This document shows, one piece after another, positions 9,388 through 17,405 of a stretch of DNA of 64,000 nt (positions are counted from its first letter, which is position 1; every line of letters begins with the position of its first letter). The DNA comes from Phaeobacter gallaeciensis DSM 26640 (GTDB taxonomy: Bacteria > Pseudomonadota > Alphaproteobacteria > Rhodobacterales > Rhodobacteraceae): positions 3,231,001-3,295,000 of the forward strand of contig NC_023137.1 of NCBI RefSeq assembly GCF_000511385.1, written 5' to 3'. The notes below the pieces were generated by a model. The model had not been told where the DNA came from. It saw only the letters and a list, made by a program, of their open reading frames with translations, and ran no database searches. The position numbers were made by a program, and so were the translations under genes.

Positions 9388-10146
9388 TCAGCCTGCCGAC
9401 AGCCGCGCCTTGATCTCAAGAAGATCCGCCCACGCAGCGCGTTTCTGTGCTGGTTGTCGCAGCAGATAGGCCGGGTGGAACATCGGCATAACTGGCTTGC
9501 CCTGAGCCTCCTGCCAAGTGCCACGCATCCGGGTAATCCCGCGTTTGCCAAGCAGGGCATCACAGCTGATGTTGCCCATAGCGATCAGGATATCCGGCTT
9601 TGCCAGCGCGATATGACGCTCCAGAAATGGGGTCATCATGGCGATTTCCACCGGCAGAGGATCGCGGTTCTGCGGCGGCCGCCAGGGCAACACATTGGCG
9701 ATATAAACGTTCTCCGCCCGCGACAGGCCAATCGCCGCCAGCATCCGGTCCAGAAGCTGCCCGGCCCGTCCAACAAAGGGTTTGCCCGCGATATCCTCAT
9801 CGCGGCCAGGCGCCTCGCCCACCACCATAACGCGGGCACCGGGCTGTCCGTCTGCGAACACCAGATTGCGCGCGCCTTTTTTCAACTCGCAATGCTCAAA
9901 CTGCGCCAACGCCTCATAGAGGCCCTCCAGCGAGCCTGCCGCACCCGCCATCTGTCGGGCCACCTCAACCGGATCAACCTCCCGTGGTTTCACAGGCTCA
10001 GCCGCCGCTGCGGCTGCGGCCTTTGGTAGCCGGGCCTGCAATTCATAGCGATTGACCGGCGCGTCACCGATCGCATCGGTTGCCCCCAGTTCAATCTGCC
10101 ACGCCAAGAGCGCATGGGCGCTGTGATAATCCAATGCCGATTCCAT
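9388..10146 (-). CDS. Family-4-like uracil-DNA glycosylase lacking most Fe-S cluster cysteines
   Basis: 252 residues. Family-4 UDG motifs are clear: GEAPGRDEDIAGKPFVGRAG (110-129), the NVLPWRPPQNRDP segment (151-163) and MFHPAYLLR (222-230) with the catalytic-loop His224. Family-4 enzymes remove uracil from DNA and normally bind a 4Fe-4S cluster through four Cys. Here, by alignment to the archaeal family, those positions read Phe83, Cys86, Trp155 and Met171, so only one of four is left and a normal cluster cannot form. The first 70 residues are an Ala-rich, weakly conserved extension common in proteobacterial members. Divergent from pyrB. The fold call is confident; activity and cluster loss are inferred from residues. 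Confidence 0.88.
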   Translation of the reverse strand: MESALDYHSAHALLAWQIELGATDAIGDAPVNRYELQARLPKAAAAAAAEPVKPREVDPVEVARQMAGAAGSLEGLYEALAQFEHCELKKGARNLVFADGQPGARVMVVGEAPGRDEDIAGKPFVGRAGQLLDRMLAAIGLSRAENVYIANVLPWRPPQNRDPLPVEIAMMTPFLERHIALAKPDILIAMGNISCDALLGKRGITRMRGTWQEAQGKPVMPMFHPAYLLRQPAQKRAAWADLLEIKARLSAG

Positions 10147-10253
10147 ACCCCAAGCTACCCTGCCTGGAGGCGGATCAAAATACCCGCCGTGCGCGCCGCT
10201 TGCCGCAGGTCACAGCCCTGCTATAAGAGCGCCAAACATCGCGGAGCCTGCCC
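10147..10253. promoter_or_regulatory. Divergent intergenic region, UDG / pyrB
   Basis: 107 bp between divergent starts. A GGAG ribosome-binding site sits 8 nt before the pyrB ATG. I did not see an obvious attenuator hairpin with a leader peptide of the kind found before enterobacterial pyrBI. Confidence 0.35.
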
Positions 10254-11249
10254 ATGCCCAACGCCACCTTGTCACCTGATCCGATGGCCTTTTCTCAACG
10301 GCATCTCTTGGGCATCGAACCGCTGAGACCGCATGAAATTACCGCCATCCTTGATCTCGCTGACAGCTATGCCGATCTGAACCGCCGTCCCGACAAACAC
10401 GCAAATGCGCTGTCGGGGCTGACCCAAGTGAATATGTTCTTTGAGAACTCCACCCGCACGCAGGCCAGTTTTGAAATTGCCGGCAAACGGCTGGGCGCGG
10501 ATGTGATGAACATGGCGATGCAAGCCTCCTCGATCAAAAAGGGGGAGACCCTGATTGATACGGCGATGACGCTGAATGCCATGCATCCCGATCTTCTGGT
10601 GGTGCGTCATCCGCATTCCGGCGCCGTGGACCTTCTGGCGCAGAAGGTAAACTGCGCGGTGCTGAATGCCGGCGACGGGCGGCATGAACACCCGACGCAG
10701 GCGCTGCTGGATGCTCTGACCATCCGCCGCGCAAAGGGGCGTCTGCACCGGCTGAACATCGCGATTTGCGGTGATGTGGCCCATTCCCGTGTGGCGCGCT
10801 CAAACCTGATCCTGCTGGGCAAGATGGAAAACCGCATTCGTCTGATCGGCCCGCCGACACTGGTGCCCAGTCACTTTGCCGAGTTCGGGGCTGAAATCTA
10901 CGACGACATGCGCGAAGGCCTGAAAGACGTGGATGTGGTCATGATGCTGCGCCTCCAAAAGGAGCGTATGGACGGCGGCTTCATCCCGTCGGAACGCGAA
11001 TACTACCATCGCTACGGGCTTGATGCGGAGAAACTGGCGCTGGCCAAACCCGACGCCATCGTCATGCACCCCGGCCCGATGAACCGCGGCGTTGAAATTG
11101 ACGGCACGCTTGCCGATGACATCAACCGGTCGGTCATTCAGGAACAGGTCGAAATGGGCGTCGCCGTCCGCATGGCGGCGATGGATCTTCTGGCCCGCAA
11201 CCTGCGCGCCAGCCGCGAGCGTGCGGCGTCGCAACCGGGCGTGGCCTGA
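10254..11249 (+). CDS. pyrB: Aspartate carbamoyltransferase catalytic chain
   Basis: 331 residues. The enzyme condenses carbamoyl phosphate and aspartate to carbamoyl aspartate in pyrimidine synthesis. [13 protein letters not shown] (62-74) holds the STRT carbamoyl-phosphate loop. The HPHSG segment, [11 protein letters not shown], the [12 protein letters not shown] nucleotide-like loop, [12 protein letters not shown] and [14 protein letters not shown] are all canonical. No pyrI regulatory chain follows. Instead three membrane proteins and a degenerate dihydroorotase homologue are encoded next, which suggests the class of ATCase that assembles with a pseudo-dihydroorotase, as in Pseudomonas. 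Start chosen for its GGAG site 8 nt upstream. First gene of an apparent six-gene operon ending in plsY. Confidence 0.97.
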   Translation: MPNATLSPDPMAFSQRHLLGIEPLRPHEITAILDLADSYADLNRRPDKHANALSGLTQVNMFFENSTRTQASFEIAGKRLGADVMNMAMQASSIKKGETLIDTAMTLNAMHPDLLVVRHPHSGAVDLLAQKVNCAVLNAGDGRHEHPTQALLDALTIRRAKGRLHRLNIAICGDVAHSRVARSNLILLGKMENRIRLIGPPTLVPSHFAEFGAEIYDDMREGLKDVDVVMMLRLQKERMDGGFIPSEREYYHRYGLDAEKLALAKPDAIVMHPGPMNRGVEIDGTLADDINRSVIQEQVEMGVAVRMAAMDLLARNLRASRERAASQPGVA

Positions 11250-11252
11250 TCC

Positions 11253-11810
11253 ATGGCAGACCCGGTGGCACAGCCCCTGATCATCGCCGCAGGCGAGCAG
11301 CGGGTGATCCATGTCTTCGACCTCGACATGCGGCCCGAACAGGCGCGTTTCCTGCGTGAACCCGGTGCGCTGGCGCAGGTTCTGGGCATTGAAGATATCG
11401 ATCTGGATCACGTGGAGATTTTCCCGGTGAGCGATCTGGAGGATCTGGGGCTTGTCGGTTATTTGCGCGATGGCTGCGGTATCCCGAGTGAGCAGCTGGC
11501 CTCCGACAGTCAGAAACTCGCTGCGATCGAAGGCTATGTGCTGCTGCTGCGGTCGCGCGCGCTGCGCGGCGAGGCAGCGCGCCTCACCCCGGCCAGTCAA
11601 ATTCGACATATTGGCAACTATAGTGAGGTGGGGGCAGATTGGGCCAGTGTTCCCAGCAATCCTGACGACGCACCGGAAAGCGCCAAACCCTATTCCTCAT
11701 CACGCCCCTCCCCACGGGAGGCCCGCTCTCGCGCACGGCGCATCGGGGCGACGATCTTTGCAATCGTGATGGCGCTGATCCTGCTTGTCGTGCTGATGCT
11801 GGCGACCTGA
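11253..11810 (+). CDS. Conserved membrane-anchored protein of unknown function (pyr operon)
   Basis: 185 residues, not recognised as a characterised family. The first 115 residues look like a soluble alpha/beta domain (LIIAAGEQRVIHVFDLDM, IDLDHVEIFPVSDLEDLG, AAIEGYVLLLRSRALRG). A Ser/Pro/Asp-rich linker follows (about 120-158), then an RRARRIG-like basic patch and one C-terminal transmembrane helix (about 165-184). Topology is probably a tail-anchored inner-membrane protein with its domain in the cytoplasm. It begins 3 bp after pyrB and ends 1 bp before the next start, so it is translationally coupled. Function unknown. Confidence 0.8.
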   Translation: MADPVAQPLIIAAGEQRVIHVFDLDMRPEQARFLREPGALAQVLGIEDIDLDHVEIFPVSDLEDLGLVGYLRDGCGIPSEQLASDSQKLAAIEGYVLLLRSRALRGEAARLTPASQIRHIGNYSEVGADWASVPSNPDDAPESAKPYSSSRPSPREARSRARRIGATIFAIVMALILLVVLMLAT

Positions 11811-11811
11811 G

Positions 11812-12195
11812 ATGTCCGAAACCGTCTTCCCCCCTGATCGTATGGCATACTGGCGCAGCCACGCCTGGCTGGCCGTCATCGCCATGGTTGGAGCCATAGG
11901 CATTCTCTGGATCATGGGAAACCCGCATGTCTGGACCGGTGCCATCGGCGGGCTGGCCGCCATTGGCCTGCGCGGTGGCTACCTCATGTCCGATGAGATG
12001 ACCCGCGTCTGGTCGCTTGAGGGCGGCGCTATCAAAGGCCCCGATCAACAGACCATTCCGCTCGCGGATATCGCCGAGCTTAACCGTCTTGGCAGCACGG
12101 TCCAGATCGTCACCCATCAGGGTCACAAACACCTGATCAAATACCAGCCCGACCCAGGCGCGACCCTCAATGCAATTGAAAGAGCAAAGGTATGA
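11812..12195 (+). CDS. Small membrane protein with PH-like C-terminal strand region
   Basis: 127 residues. Two closely spaced hydrophobic segments at about 17-36 and 40-58 form a membrane hairpin. The C-terminal half (MTRVWSLEGGAIKGPDQQ, IPLADIAELNRLGSTVQIVT, HKHLIKYQ) has the alternating strand pattern of bacterial PH-like domains, a pattern guess rather than a clear match. The last four bases overlap the next gene (ATGA). Its conserved place between pyrB and the dihydroorotase homologue is the main clue; no function is assigned. Confidence 0.75.
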   Translation: MSETVFPPDRMAYWRSHAWLAVIAMVGAIGILWIMGNPHVWTGAIGGLAAIGLRGGYLMSDEMTRVWSLEGGAIKGPDQQTIPLADIAELNRLGSTVQIVTHQGHKHLIKYQPDPGATLNAIERAKV

Positions 12196-12725
12196 GTAGC
12201 ACAGACGAATGGACCGACATCCTTGATGATGGTGAAGAAATTATCTGGCAGGGTCGACCTGATGGGGCGATTGCCTTACGTCCCGCATCCCTGTTCGAAG
12301 CCGCTTTTGGATTGTTTTTTTCTGGCTTTGCTCTGTTTTGGATGCTGGGGGCATTCAAATCGGGTGGATCATTCTGGATGTTTGGTCTTTTGCACTTCAG
12401 CGTCGGCTTGGGGATCATTTTCCACGCTGTATTTTGGTCATCATATGTTCGCAGGAACAGCTGGTACACGCTAACCGACCGTCGCGCGTTCATCGGAACC
12501 CGCCTACCCTTGCTAGGACGGAAGCTGAAGTCCTACCCGCTCACCGGCAGCACACCGCTAGAACTGGTTGATGGACAACCCGCCAGCGTATTTTTTGCCG
12601 AAAGAACCAAGCGCGGGGAGAACGGATCAACAACCGTTGCGGTTGGATTTGAGCGAATTGCGGAAGGTCGCGAGGTCTATCGCATGATGCGCGATGTTCA
12701 GGCCAGGGCGTCGGAAAGGAAATGA
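12192..12725 (+). CDS. Bacterial PH-domain-like membrane protein (pyr operon)
   Basis: 177 residues. The N-terminus has LDDGEEIIWQGRPDG, a motif common at the start of bacterial PH-type membrane proteins. Two hydrophobic segments follow (about 34-54 and 62-82), then SWYTLTDRRAFIGTRLPLLG and strands running to VGFERIAEGREVYRMMRDV. YTLTDRR is typical of this bPH group. Likely an inner-membrane protein with a cytoplasmic PH-like domain. It overlaps its neighbours by 4 bp on both sides, so it is coupled to the dihydroorotase homologue. Lower GC in the middle than the surrounding genes. Function unknown. Confidence 0.78.
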   Translation: MSSTDEWTDILDDGEEIIWQGRPDGAIALRPASLFEAAFGLFFSGFALFWMLGAFKSGGSFWMFGLLHFSVGLGIIFHAVFWSSYVRRNSWYTLTDRRAFIGTRLPLLGRKLKSYPLTGSTPLELVDGQPASVFFAERTKRGENGSTTVAVGFERIAEGREVYRMMRDVQARASERK

Positions 12726-14041
12726 CACGTATGACCACTCTCTTCACCAACGCCCGCCTGATCGACCCTGAGGCCGGAACCGATAGCATCGGTGCGGTTC
12801 TGGTGCAGAACGGCCGCATCGCGGTAGTCGATAAGACCGGCACAGACCCTGACCAATTGTTTCGCACGCGAAACATTGGGGCAAAGGATGTGACCCTTAT
12901 TGATTGTGGGGGCAAATGTCTGGCCCCCGGCATTGTCGATATCGGCGTGAAGGTTTGCGAGCCGGGTGAGCGCCATAAGGAAAGCTATAAATCTGCTGGC
13001 CTCGCGGCGGCGGCGGGCGGGGTCACCACCATGGTAACGCGCCCCGATACCACCCCGTCCATCGACAGCCCGGAAACGCTGGAGTTCGTGACCCGGCGCG
13101 CGCAGGCCGATGCGCCGGTGAATGTTCTGCCCATGGCTGCCCTGACCAAGGGACGCGCAGGCCGGGAAATGACCGAGATCGGCTTTCTCATGGATGCCGG
13201 CGCGGTTGCCTTCTCCGATTGCGATCATGTGGTCGCCGACACCAAGGTTTTTTCCCGTGCGCTGTCTTATGCGCGCAGCTGCGGCGCGCTGGTCATTGCA
13301 CATCCGCAAGAGCCGGGACTAAGCAAAGGGGCTGCCGCAACCTCGGGTAAATTTGCCACCCTGCGCGGTCTGCCCGCCGTCACGCCGATAGCGGAACGAA
13401 TGGGGCTGGATCGCGATATCGCCCTATTGGAGATGACCGGTGCCAGATACCACGCCGACCAGATCACCACCGCCCGCGCCCTGCCTGCGTTGCAGCGGGC
13501 AAAGGCGAACGGGCTGGATATCACCGCGGGCACGTCGATCCATCATCTGACGCTGAACGAACTGGATGTGGCAGACTACCGAACTTTCTTTAAGGTAAAA
13601 CCACCGCTGCGCTCCGAAGAAGACCGTCTGGCGCTGATCGAGGCGCTGCGCGAGGGGCTGATTGACACGATCTCCTCCATGCACACGCCGCAGGACGAGG
13701 AAAGCAAGCGCTTGCCGTTTGAGGAGGCCGCCGCCGGTGCTGTCGCATTGGAAACCCTGCTGCCCGCAGCCCTGCGGCTTTATCATGCGGAGCAGCTGGA
13801 CCTGCCGACATTGTTCCGTGCCATGTCCCTGAACCCGGCCAAGCGCTTGGGATTGAAATGTGGTCGTCTGTCCGAAGGGGCACCTGCGGATCTGGTGCTG
13901 TTTGATGCGGAGCAACCCTTTGTGATGGACCGGTTTGCGCTGCACTCGAAATCACAGAACACCCCCTTTGACGGGCAGCGGATGCAAGGTAGGGTGCTGG
14001 CAACCTATGTGGCCGGTGAACCGGTCTACCGGAGAGATTGA
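12722..14041 (+). CDS. pyrX: Dihydroorotase homologue with lost metal ligands (PyrC'/PyrX type)
   Basis: 439 residues of amidohydrolase fold. Overall similarity to class-I dihydroorotase is clear: KCLAPGIVDIG, GGVTTMVTRPDTTPSID, KVKPPLRSEEDRLALIEALR and LSEGAPADLVLFD. The metal and catalytic positions are changed. The usual HxHxR reads G75-V-K77-V-C79, FSDDG reads FSDCD (C167), the His of HVST is Q247, and DHAPH reads M320-HTP-Q324. It is therefore almost certainly inactive as a dihydroorotase. Known precedent: Pseudomonas PyrC', an inactive homologue needed for ATCase assembly. Its position in the pyrB operon fits that role, and an active PyrC should exist elsewhere. A second ATG 9 bp in (MTTLFTNARLI) is an equally likely start. 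Confidence 0.9.
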   Translation: MTRMTTLFTNARLIDPEAGTDSIGAVLVQNGRIAVVDKTGTDPDQLFRTRNIGAKDVTLIDCGGKCLAPGIVDIGVKVCEPGERHKESYKSAGLAAAAGGVTTMVTRPDTTPSIDSPETLEFVTRRAQADAPVNVLPMAALTKGRAGREMTEIGFLMDAGAVAFSDCDHVVADTKVFSRALSYARSCGALVIAHPQEPGLSKGAAATSGKFATLRGLPAVTPIAERMGLDRDIALLEMTGARYHADQITTARALPALQRAKANGLDITAGTSIHHLTLNELDVADYRTFFKVKPPLRSEEDRLALIEALREGLIDTISSMHTPQDEESKRLPFEEAAAGAVALETLLPAALRLYHAEQLDLPTLFRAMSLNPAKRLGLKCGRLSEGAPADLVLFDAEQPFVMDRFALHSKSQNTPFDGQRMQGRVLATYVAGEPVYRRD

Positions 14042-14646
14042 TGCCGCCTATTGAAACTGCCGCCCCTGTCCTGCTGCTATGGGCCGTGATTGGCTATGCA
14101 CTGGGCGCCATCCCCTTTGGCCTGCTGCTCACCCGGGTCATGGGGTTGGGCAATCTGCGCACTATCGGATCGGGCAATATCGGCACCACCAACGTGCTGC
14201 GCACCGGATCGAAGAAAGCCGCTGCGCTGACCCTGCTGCTGGATGGCGGCAAGGGGGCTATGGCCGTTCTGCTGGCCCGCGCTCTGGTCGGTGAAGATGC
14301 CGCACAGCTGGCCGGTCTGACGGCCTTCCTCGGCCATTGCTTCCCGGTCTGGCTGAAATTTCAGGGCGGCAAAGGCGTTGCCACCTTTCTCGGTCTGATG
14401 CTGGCGCTGGCCTGGCCGGTGGGAATCGCCTGCTGTCTGACTTGGCTGGCCGCCGCCTACCTGAGCAAGATTTCCTCGATGGGGGCTTTGGTGTCTGCAG
14501 TGGCGGCGCCGCTGTGGTGCCTGCTTCTGGGCGCACCAATGACGACGGGTCTGGCAGCACTACTGGCGGTGATCATCTTGTGGCGGCACAAGGAAAACAT
14601 CGCGCGGCTGCGTCTCGGGACAGAGCCAAAGATCGGGCAGAAGTAA
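14041..14646 (+). CDS. plsY: Acyl-phosphate:glycerol-3-phosphate acyltransferase
   Basis: 201 residues, an integral membrane protein with about five helices. The enzyme transfers the acyl group from acyl-phosphate to sn-glycerol-3-phosphate, starting phospholipid synthesis. The three PlsY motifs are present: GSGNIGTTNVLRTGSKK (motif 1), FQGGKGVATFLG (motif 2) and WRHKENIARL (motif 3). An upstream TTG is possible, but the ATG overlapping the preceding stop (TGATG) gives the family's normal start. Last gene of the pyr operon; a terminator hairpin follows about 35 bp later. Confidence 0.95.
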   Translation: MPPIETAAPVLLLWAVIGYALGAIPFGLLLTRVMGLGNLRTIGSGNIGTTNVLRTGSKKAAALTLLLDGGKGAMAVLLARALVGEDAAQLAGLTAFLGHCFPVWLKFQGGKGVATFLGLMLALAWPVGIACCLTWLAAAYLSKISSMGALVSAVAAPLWCLLLGAPMTTGLAALLAVIILWRHKENIARLRLGTEPKIGQK

Positions 14647-14680
14647 CCCGACACCTGCTAAACCTTTGTTTTACAAAGAC

Positions 14681-14710
14681 GCCCTCCTCCGTCATGGACG
14701 AGGGCTTTTT
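14681..14710 (+). terminator. Rho-independent terminator after plsY
   Basis: A GCCCTC / GAGGGC stem with an internal CGTC/GACG pairing is followed directly by five T. A smaller perfect hairpin (CTTTGT / ACAAAG, 3 nt loop) sits just upstream at about 14664-14678. This ends the pyrB-plsY unit. Confidence 0.75.
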
Positions 14711-14925
14711 CATGTTCACAGGAATGTGCCACAGCGCCTGTGCAGAGGATTTGTGCATCAACGCACATACAAAAGGAGTTGTTTTGAACGTGATCGAGGG
14801 AGCCCTCATATCGGTGTCGTGACCAAAACGGTCCAATTTTGAAGACCTGAATTTTGATGACGTAACGCTTTGATCATTCCAACTCAGGGTGCCGAGGTAC
14901 CCGCTACATCGAAAGGTTCATACCG

Positions 14926-15399
14926 ATGAACACCGTAAAATCCCTTCTGGGCGGGATCGCCCTCTCCGTTACTCTGGCAACCTCTGCGCTGGCCGCTGGC
15001 GTTGATGTCAACGCCTCCTCTACTGGTCTGGCCATGCAGGGATATGACCCCGTCGCCTATTTCAACGCCGGTGAAGCGACCAAAGGCTCCTACAAGGTGA
15101 CCGCAACCCACGACGACGCCACATATTGGTTCGCCACCGAAGAGAACAAAGCCCTGTTTGAAGCCACGCCGGACGCCTACATCCCGGCGTATGGTGGCTA
15201 CTGCGCCTTTGGTGCGGCGATGGGCTTCAAGTTCGACGGTGATCCGCACCAGTGGAAAATCGTAGATGACGTCCTCTACCTGAACCTGTCGAAGGATATT
15301 CAGGAACGTTGGAGCACAGACATTCCCGGCTTCATCGAAAAAGCCGATGTGAACTGGGATGAAATCGCCGACGCTGAACCGGCGGAGCTGCTGCAGTAA
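14926..15399 (+). CDS. Exported YHS-domain protein
   Basis: 157 residues. Signal peptide at about 1-24 (MNTVKSLLGGIALSVTLATS, cleavage after ALAAG). The YHS domain follows: LAMQGYDPVAYF (about 39-50), YWFATEENKALFEATPDAYI and YGGYCAFGAAMG with a single Cys. Close homologues carry the same architecture and are annotated only as YHS proteins. A metal-binding role is often proposed for YHS domains but is not proven for this group. Likely periplasmic. Monocistronic: terminator upstream, perfect palindrome downstream, convergent small membrane gene after that. The gap before it (14711-14925) holds only its promoter region. Confidence 0.9.
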   Translation: MNTVKSLLGGIALSVTLATSALAAGVDVNASSTGLAMQGYDPVAYFNAGEATKGSYKVTATHDDATYWFATEENKALFEATPDAYIPAYGGYCAFGAAMGFKFDGDPHQWKIVDDVLYLNLSKDIQERWSTDIPGFIEKADVNWDEIADAEPAELLQ

Positions 15400-15426
15400 G
15401 CCTGTAACGGCAGATCCAAATTGCAG

Positions 15427-15454
15427 ATGGGCGGCAGGATATCCTGCCGCCCAT
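15427..15454. terminator. Perfect 28-bp palindrome between convergent genes
   Basis: ATGGGCGGCAGGAT is followed at once by its exact reverse complement. It sits between the stop codons of the convergent YHS gene and the small membrane gene, so a bidirectional transcription end is the simplest reading. No clear T-run follows on either strand, so processing or a protein-binding site is possible instead. Confidence 0.45.
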
Positions 15455-15499
15455 TCTGTTCATCCCTCAGAGGGAACACTCGCTCTGCGCAGGGAATAA

Positions 15500-15754
15500 T
15501 TACTTCGATGCCAGCCGTTCGACCGCTTCAGCCGTGCGCTTGGTGTTGTTGTAAATCCCTAGCGCGAGGTAGAGGGAGCCGGCGATCAGGATCACATAGA
15601 GAGTGCCCACCACCAGAACCCCTAGTGCCGCGAGGATGCCGCCGCCGCCCGGCTGCATGGTTGCCAGAACCGCGCCGCCGACAACTGCGAGCAGCAGCAG
15701 AACAACGACGACACCAACCAGTTTCTCAAATGCCGAAATGAAGAAATTGCCCAT
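15500..15754 (-). CDS. Small two-helix membrane protein, unknown function
   Basis: 84 residues from the start MGNFFISAFEKLVGVVVVLL, chosen because AAAGGT lies 6-7 nt upstream; an in-frame ATG 21 bp further up lacks such a site. Two hydrophobic helices, about 10-31 and 37-62, are separated by a Gly-rich turn (QPGGGG). A short C-terminal amphipathic helix follows (NNTKRTAEAVERLASK). It is not assigned to a known family. Alone between the YHS gene and gshA. The 150 bp upstream contain no other gene. Confidence 0.75.
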   Translation of the reverse strand: MGNFFISAFEKLVGVVVVLLLLAVVGGAVLATMQPGGGGILAALGVLVVGTLYVILIAGSLYLALGIYNNTKRTAEAVERLASK

Positions 15755-15913
15755 ATCAATACCTTTCAGAGCCATAGATTACGCGCTCTTTTAGGGGGGC
15801 GAAATTTAGAGAACAAGCTCTCAATTAGGGGGAAAATCAAGCGGATAGCGCCAGAGGAAGCTTCCGCCAACATACCCCGAACCCGTCGCGCAACAACCGC
15901 GCCGCCCCGGCAG

Positions 15914-15940
15914 AAAAAAGGGCGCCTGCCAGCGCCCTTT
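15914..15940 (-). terminator. Rho-independent terminator after gshA
   Basis: AAAGGGCGC pairs perfectly with GCGCCCTTT across a 6-nt loop. On the minus strand the stem is followed by a run of six T. It lies about 30 bp after the gshA stop codon. Confidence 0.85.
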
Positions 15941-15970
15941 CCGTGATCTCAGCCTGATCCCCTATGGGAC

Positions 15971-17341
15971 TTAGTAGCTGTATTCAGAGTAGATCCGGCT
16001 CAGATCGCCATTCCAGTCGCCATGATAGCGATCCAGCAGCTCATCCGCGGGGACTTTGCCGGTTTCGATACTGTCCTTCAGCGCATTCAGGAAGTGGGTT
16101 TCATCCGGCACCAGCCCCCCAGCCCCGGCGCGGGCACGCGATTTGAGACCCGCCTCAGAGATCGCCACGACTTCGCGGGCCAGATCATGCATTTTGATGT
16201 TGCCGACCTGTGCCTGCAGCCCCTGTTCCGATGCGGCCACACGCTGGGCCTCGCGGGTCTCTGCATCCCAGCCTTTTGCCAGATCCCACGCGGCATCAAG
16301 ACTGGATTGATCGTACATCATGCCAACCCAGAATGCAGGCAGCGCGCAAAGACGACGCCAGGGGCCGCCATCCGCGCCGCGCATTTCCATGTACTTCTTG
16401 ATCCGTGCCTCGGGGAAGGCGGTGGTCAGGTGATCTGCCCAATCGCTAAGGGTAGGCGTTTGCCCCGGCAATGCGGGCAGCTCCCCCTTCAGGAAATCGC
16501 GGAACGACATCCCAAGCGCGTCGATATACTCACCGTCGCGGTAGACAAAATACATTGGCACATCGAGCGCATATTCGACCCAACGCTCGAACCCGAACCC
16601 CTCGTCAAAGACAAACGGCACCATACCGGTCCGGTCTGCATCCAGATCGCGCCAAACGCGCGAGCGCCAGGATTTGTGATTGTTCGGCTTCCCCTCAAGG
16701 AAGGGCGAATTGGCAAAGAGAGCGGTTGCCACGGGTTGCAGGGCGATGGCCACGCGCATTTTCTGCACCATGTCCGCCTCGGATCCGAAGTCGAGATTCA
16801 CCTGCACGGTGCAGGTGCGGCGCATCATAGTACGGCCCATACTGCCGACCTTGCCCATATAAGCGTCCATCAGCTTGTAGCGGCCCTTAGGCATCAAGGG
16901 CATTTCTTCGTGGGACCAGATCGGGGCCGCTCCCAGACCGATGAAACCGACGCCAATTTCATCCGCGATATCCTTCACCTCGCGCAGGTGGGTGTTCACC
17001 TCGTCGCAGGTTTCATGGATGGTTTCCAGCGGGGCACCAGAGAGTTCCAGCGCGCCGCCCGGTTCCAGCGAGACATTGGCGCCGTCTTTCTCCAGACCGA
17101 TCAGATGGCCACCTTCGCGCACCTCGGACCAGCCGTGGCGGTCGCGCAACCCCTCAAGAACGGCCACGATAGAGCGCGCGCCCTCAAACGGCAGCGGCTT
17201 CAGCGAGTCCTTGCAATAGCCAAATTTCTCATGCTCGGTGCCGATACGCCATTGGTCACGGGGCTTGCAGCCAGAGGCAAGATATTCCGCCAATTGTTCG
17301 TGCCGTTCGATCGGCCCACCGCCGGATTGAGGGATAGACAT
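15971..17341 (-). CDS. gshA: Glutamate-cysteine ligase, plant/alphaproteobacterial type
   Basis: 456 residues from MSIPQSGGGPIERHEQL. A GGAG site 8 nt upstream supports this start over the longer open frame. The enzyme forms gamma-glutamylcysteine from Glu, Cys and ATP, the first step of glutathione synthesis. RIGTEHEKFGY and ALELSGAPLETIHETCDEV mark the ATP/Glu site. FIGLGAAPIWSHEEMPLMPK, MRRTCTVQVNLDFGSE and the MEMRGADGGPWRRLCALPAF block identify the plant-type class rather than the E. coli class. Single gene with its own terminator. gshB is not in the window. Confidence 0.95.
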   Translation of the reverse strand: MSIPQSGGGPIERHEQLAEYLASGCKPRDQWRIGTEHEKFGYCKDSLKPLPFEGARSIVAVLEGLRDRHGWSEVREGGHLIGLEKDGANVSLEPGGALELSGAPLETIHETCDEVNTHLREVKDIADEIGVGFIGLGAAPIWSHEEMPLMPKGRYKLMDAYMGKVGSMGRTMMRRTCTVQVNLDFGSEADMVQKMRVAIALQPVATALFANSPFLEGKPNNHKSWRSRVWRDLDADRTGMVPFVFDEGFGFERWVEYALDVPMYFVYRDGEYIDALGMSFRDFLKGELPALPGQTPTLSDWADHLTTAFPEARIKKYMEMRGADGGPWRRLCALPAFWVGMMYDQSSLDAAWDLAKGWDAETREAQRVAASEQGLQAQVGNIKMHDLAREVVAISEAGLKSRARAGAGGLVPDETHFLNALKDSIETGKVPADELLDRYHGDWNGDLSRIYSEYSY

Positions 17342-17405
17342 CTGGGGCTCTCCGTAAGGTTGATCCGTCTTGCGCTGCAAGTCGTGGTCGGTATTTCCGG
17401 CAGTG

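Noticed and set aside
10147..10253. Possible pyrB attenuator or leader peptide
   Set aside because: No pyrimidine-rich leader hairpin followed by a T-run could be found before pyrB.
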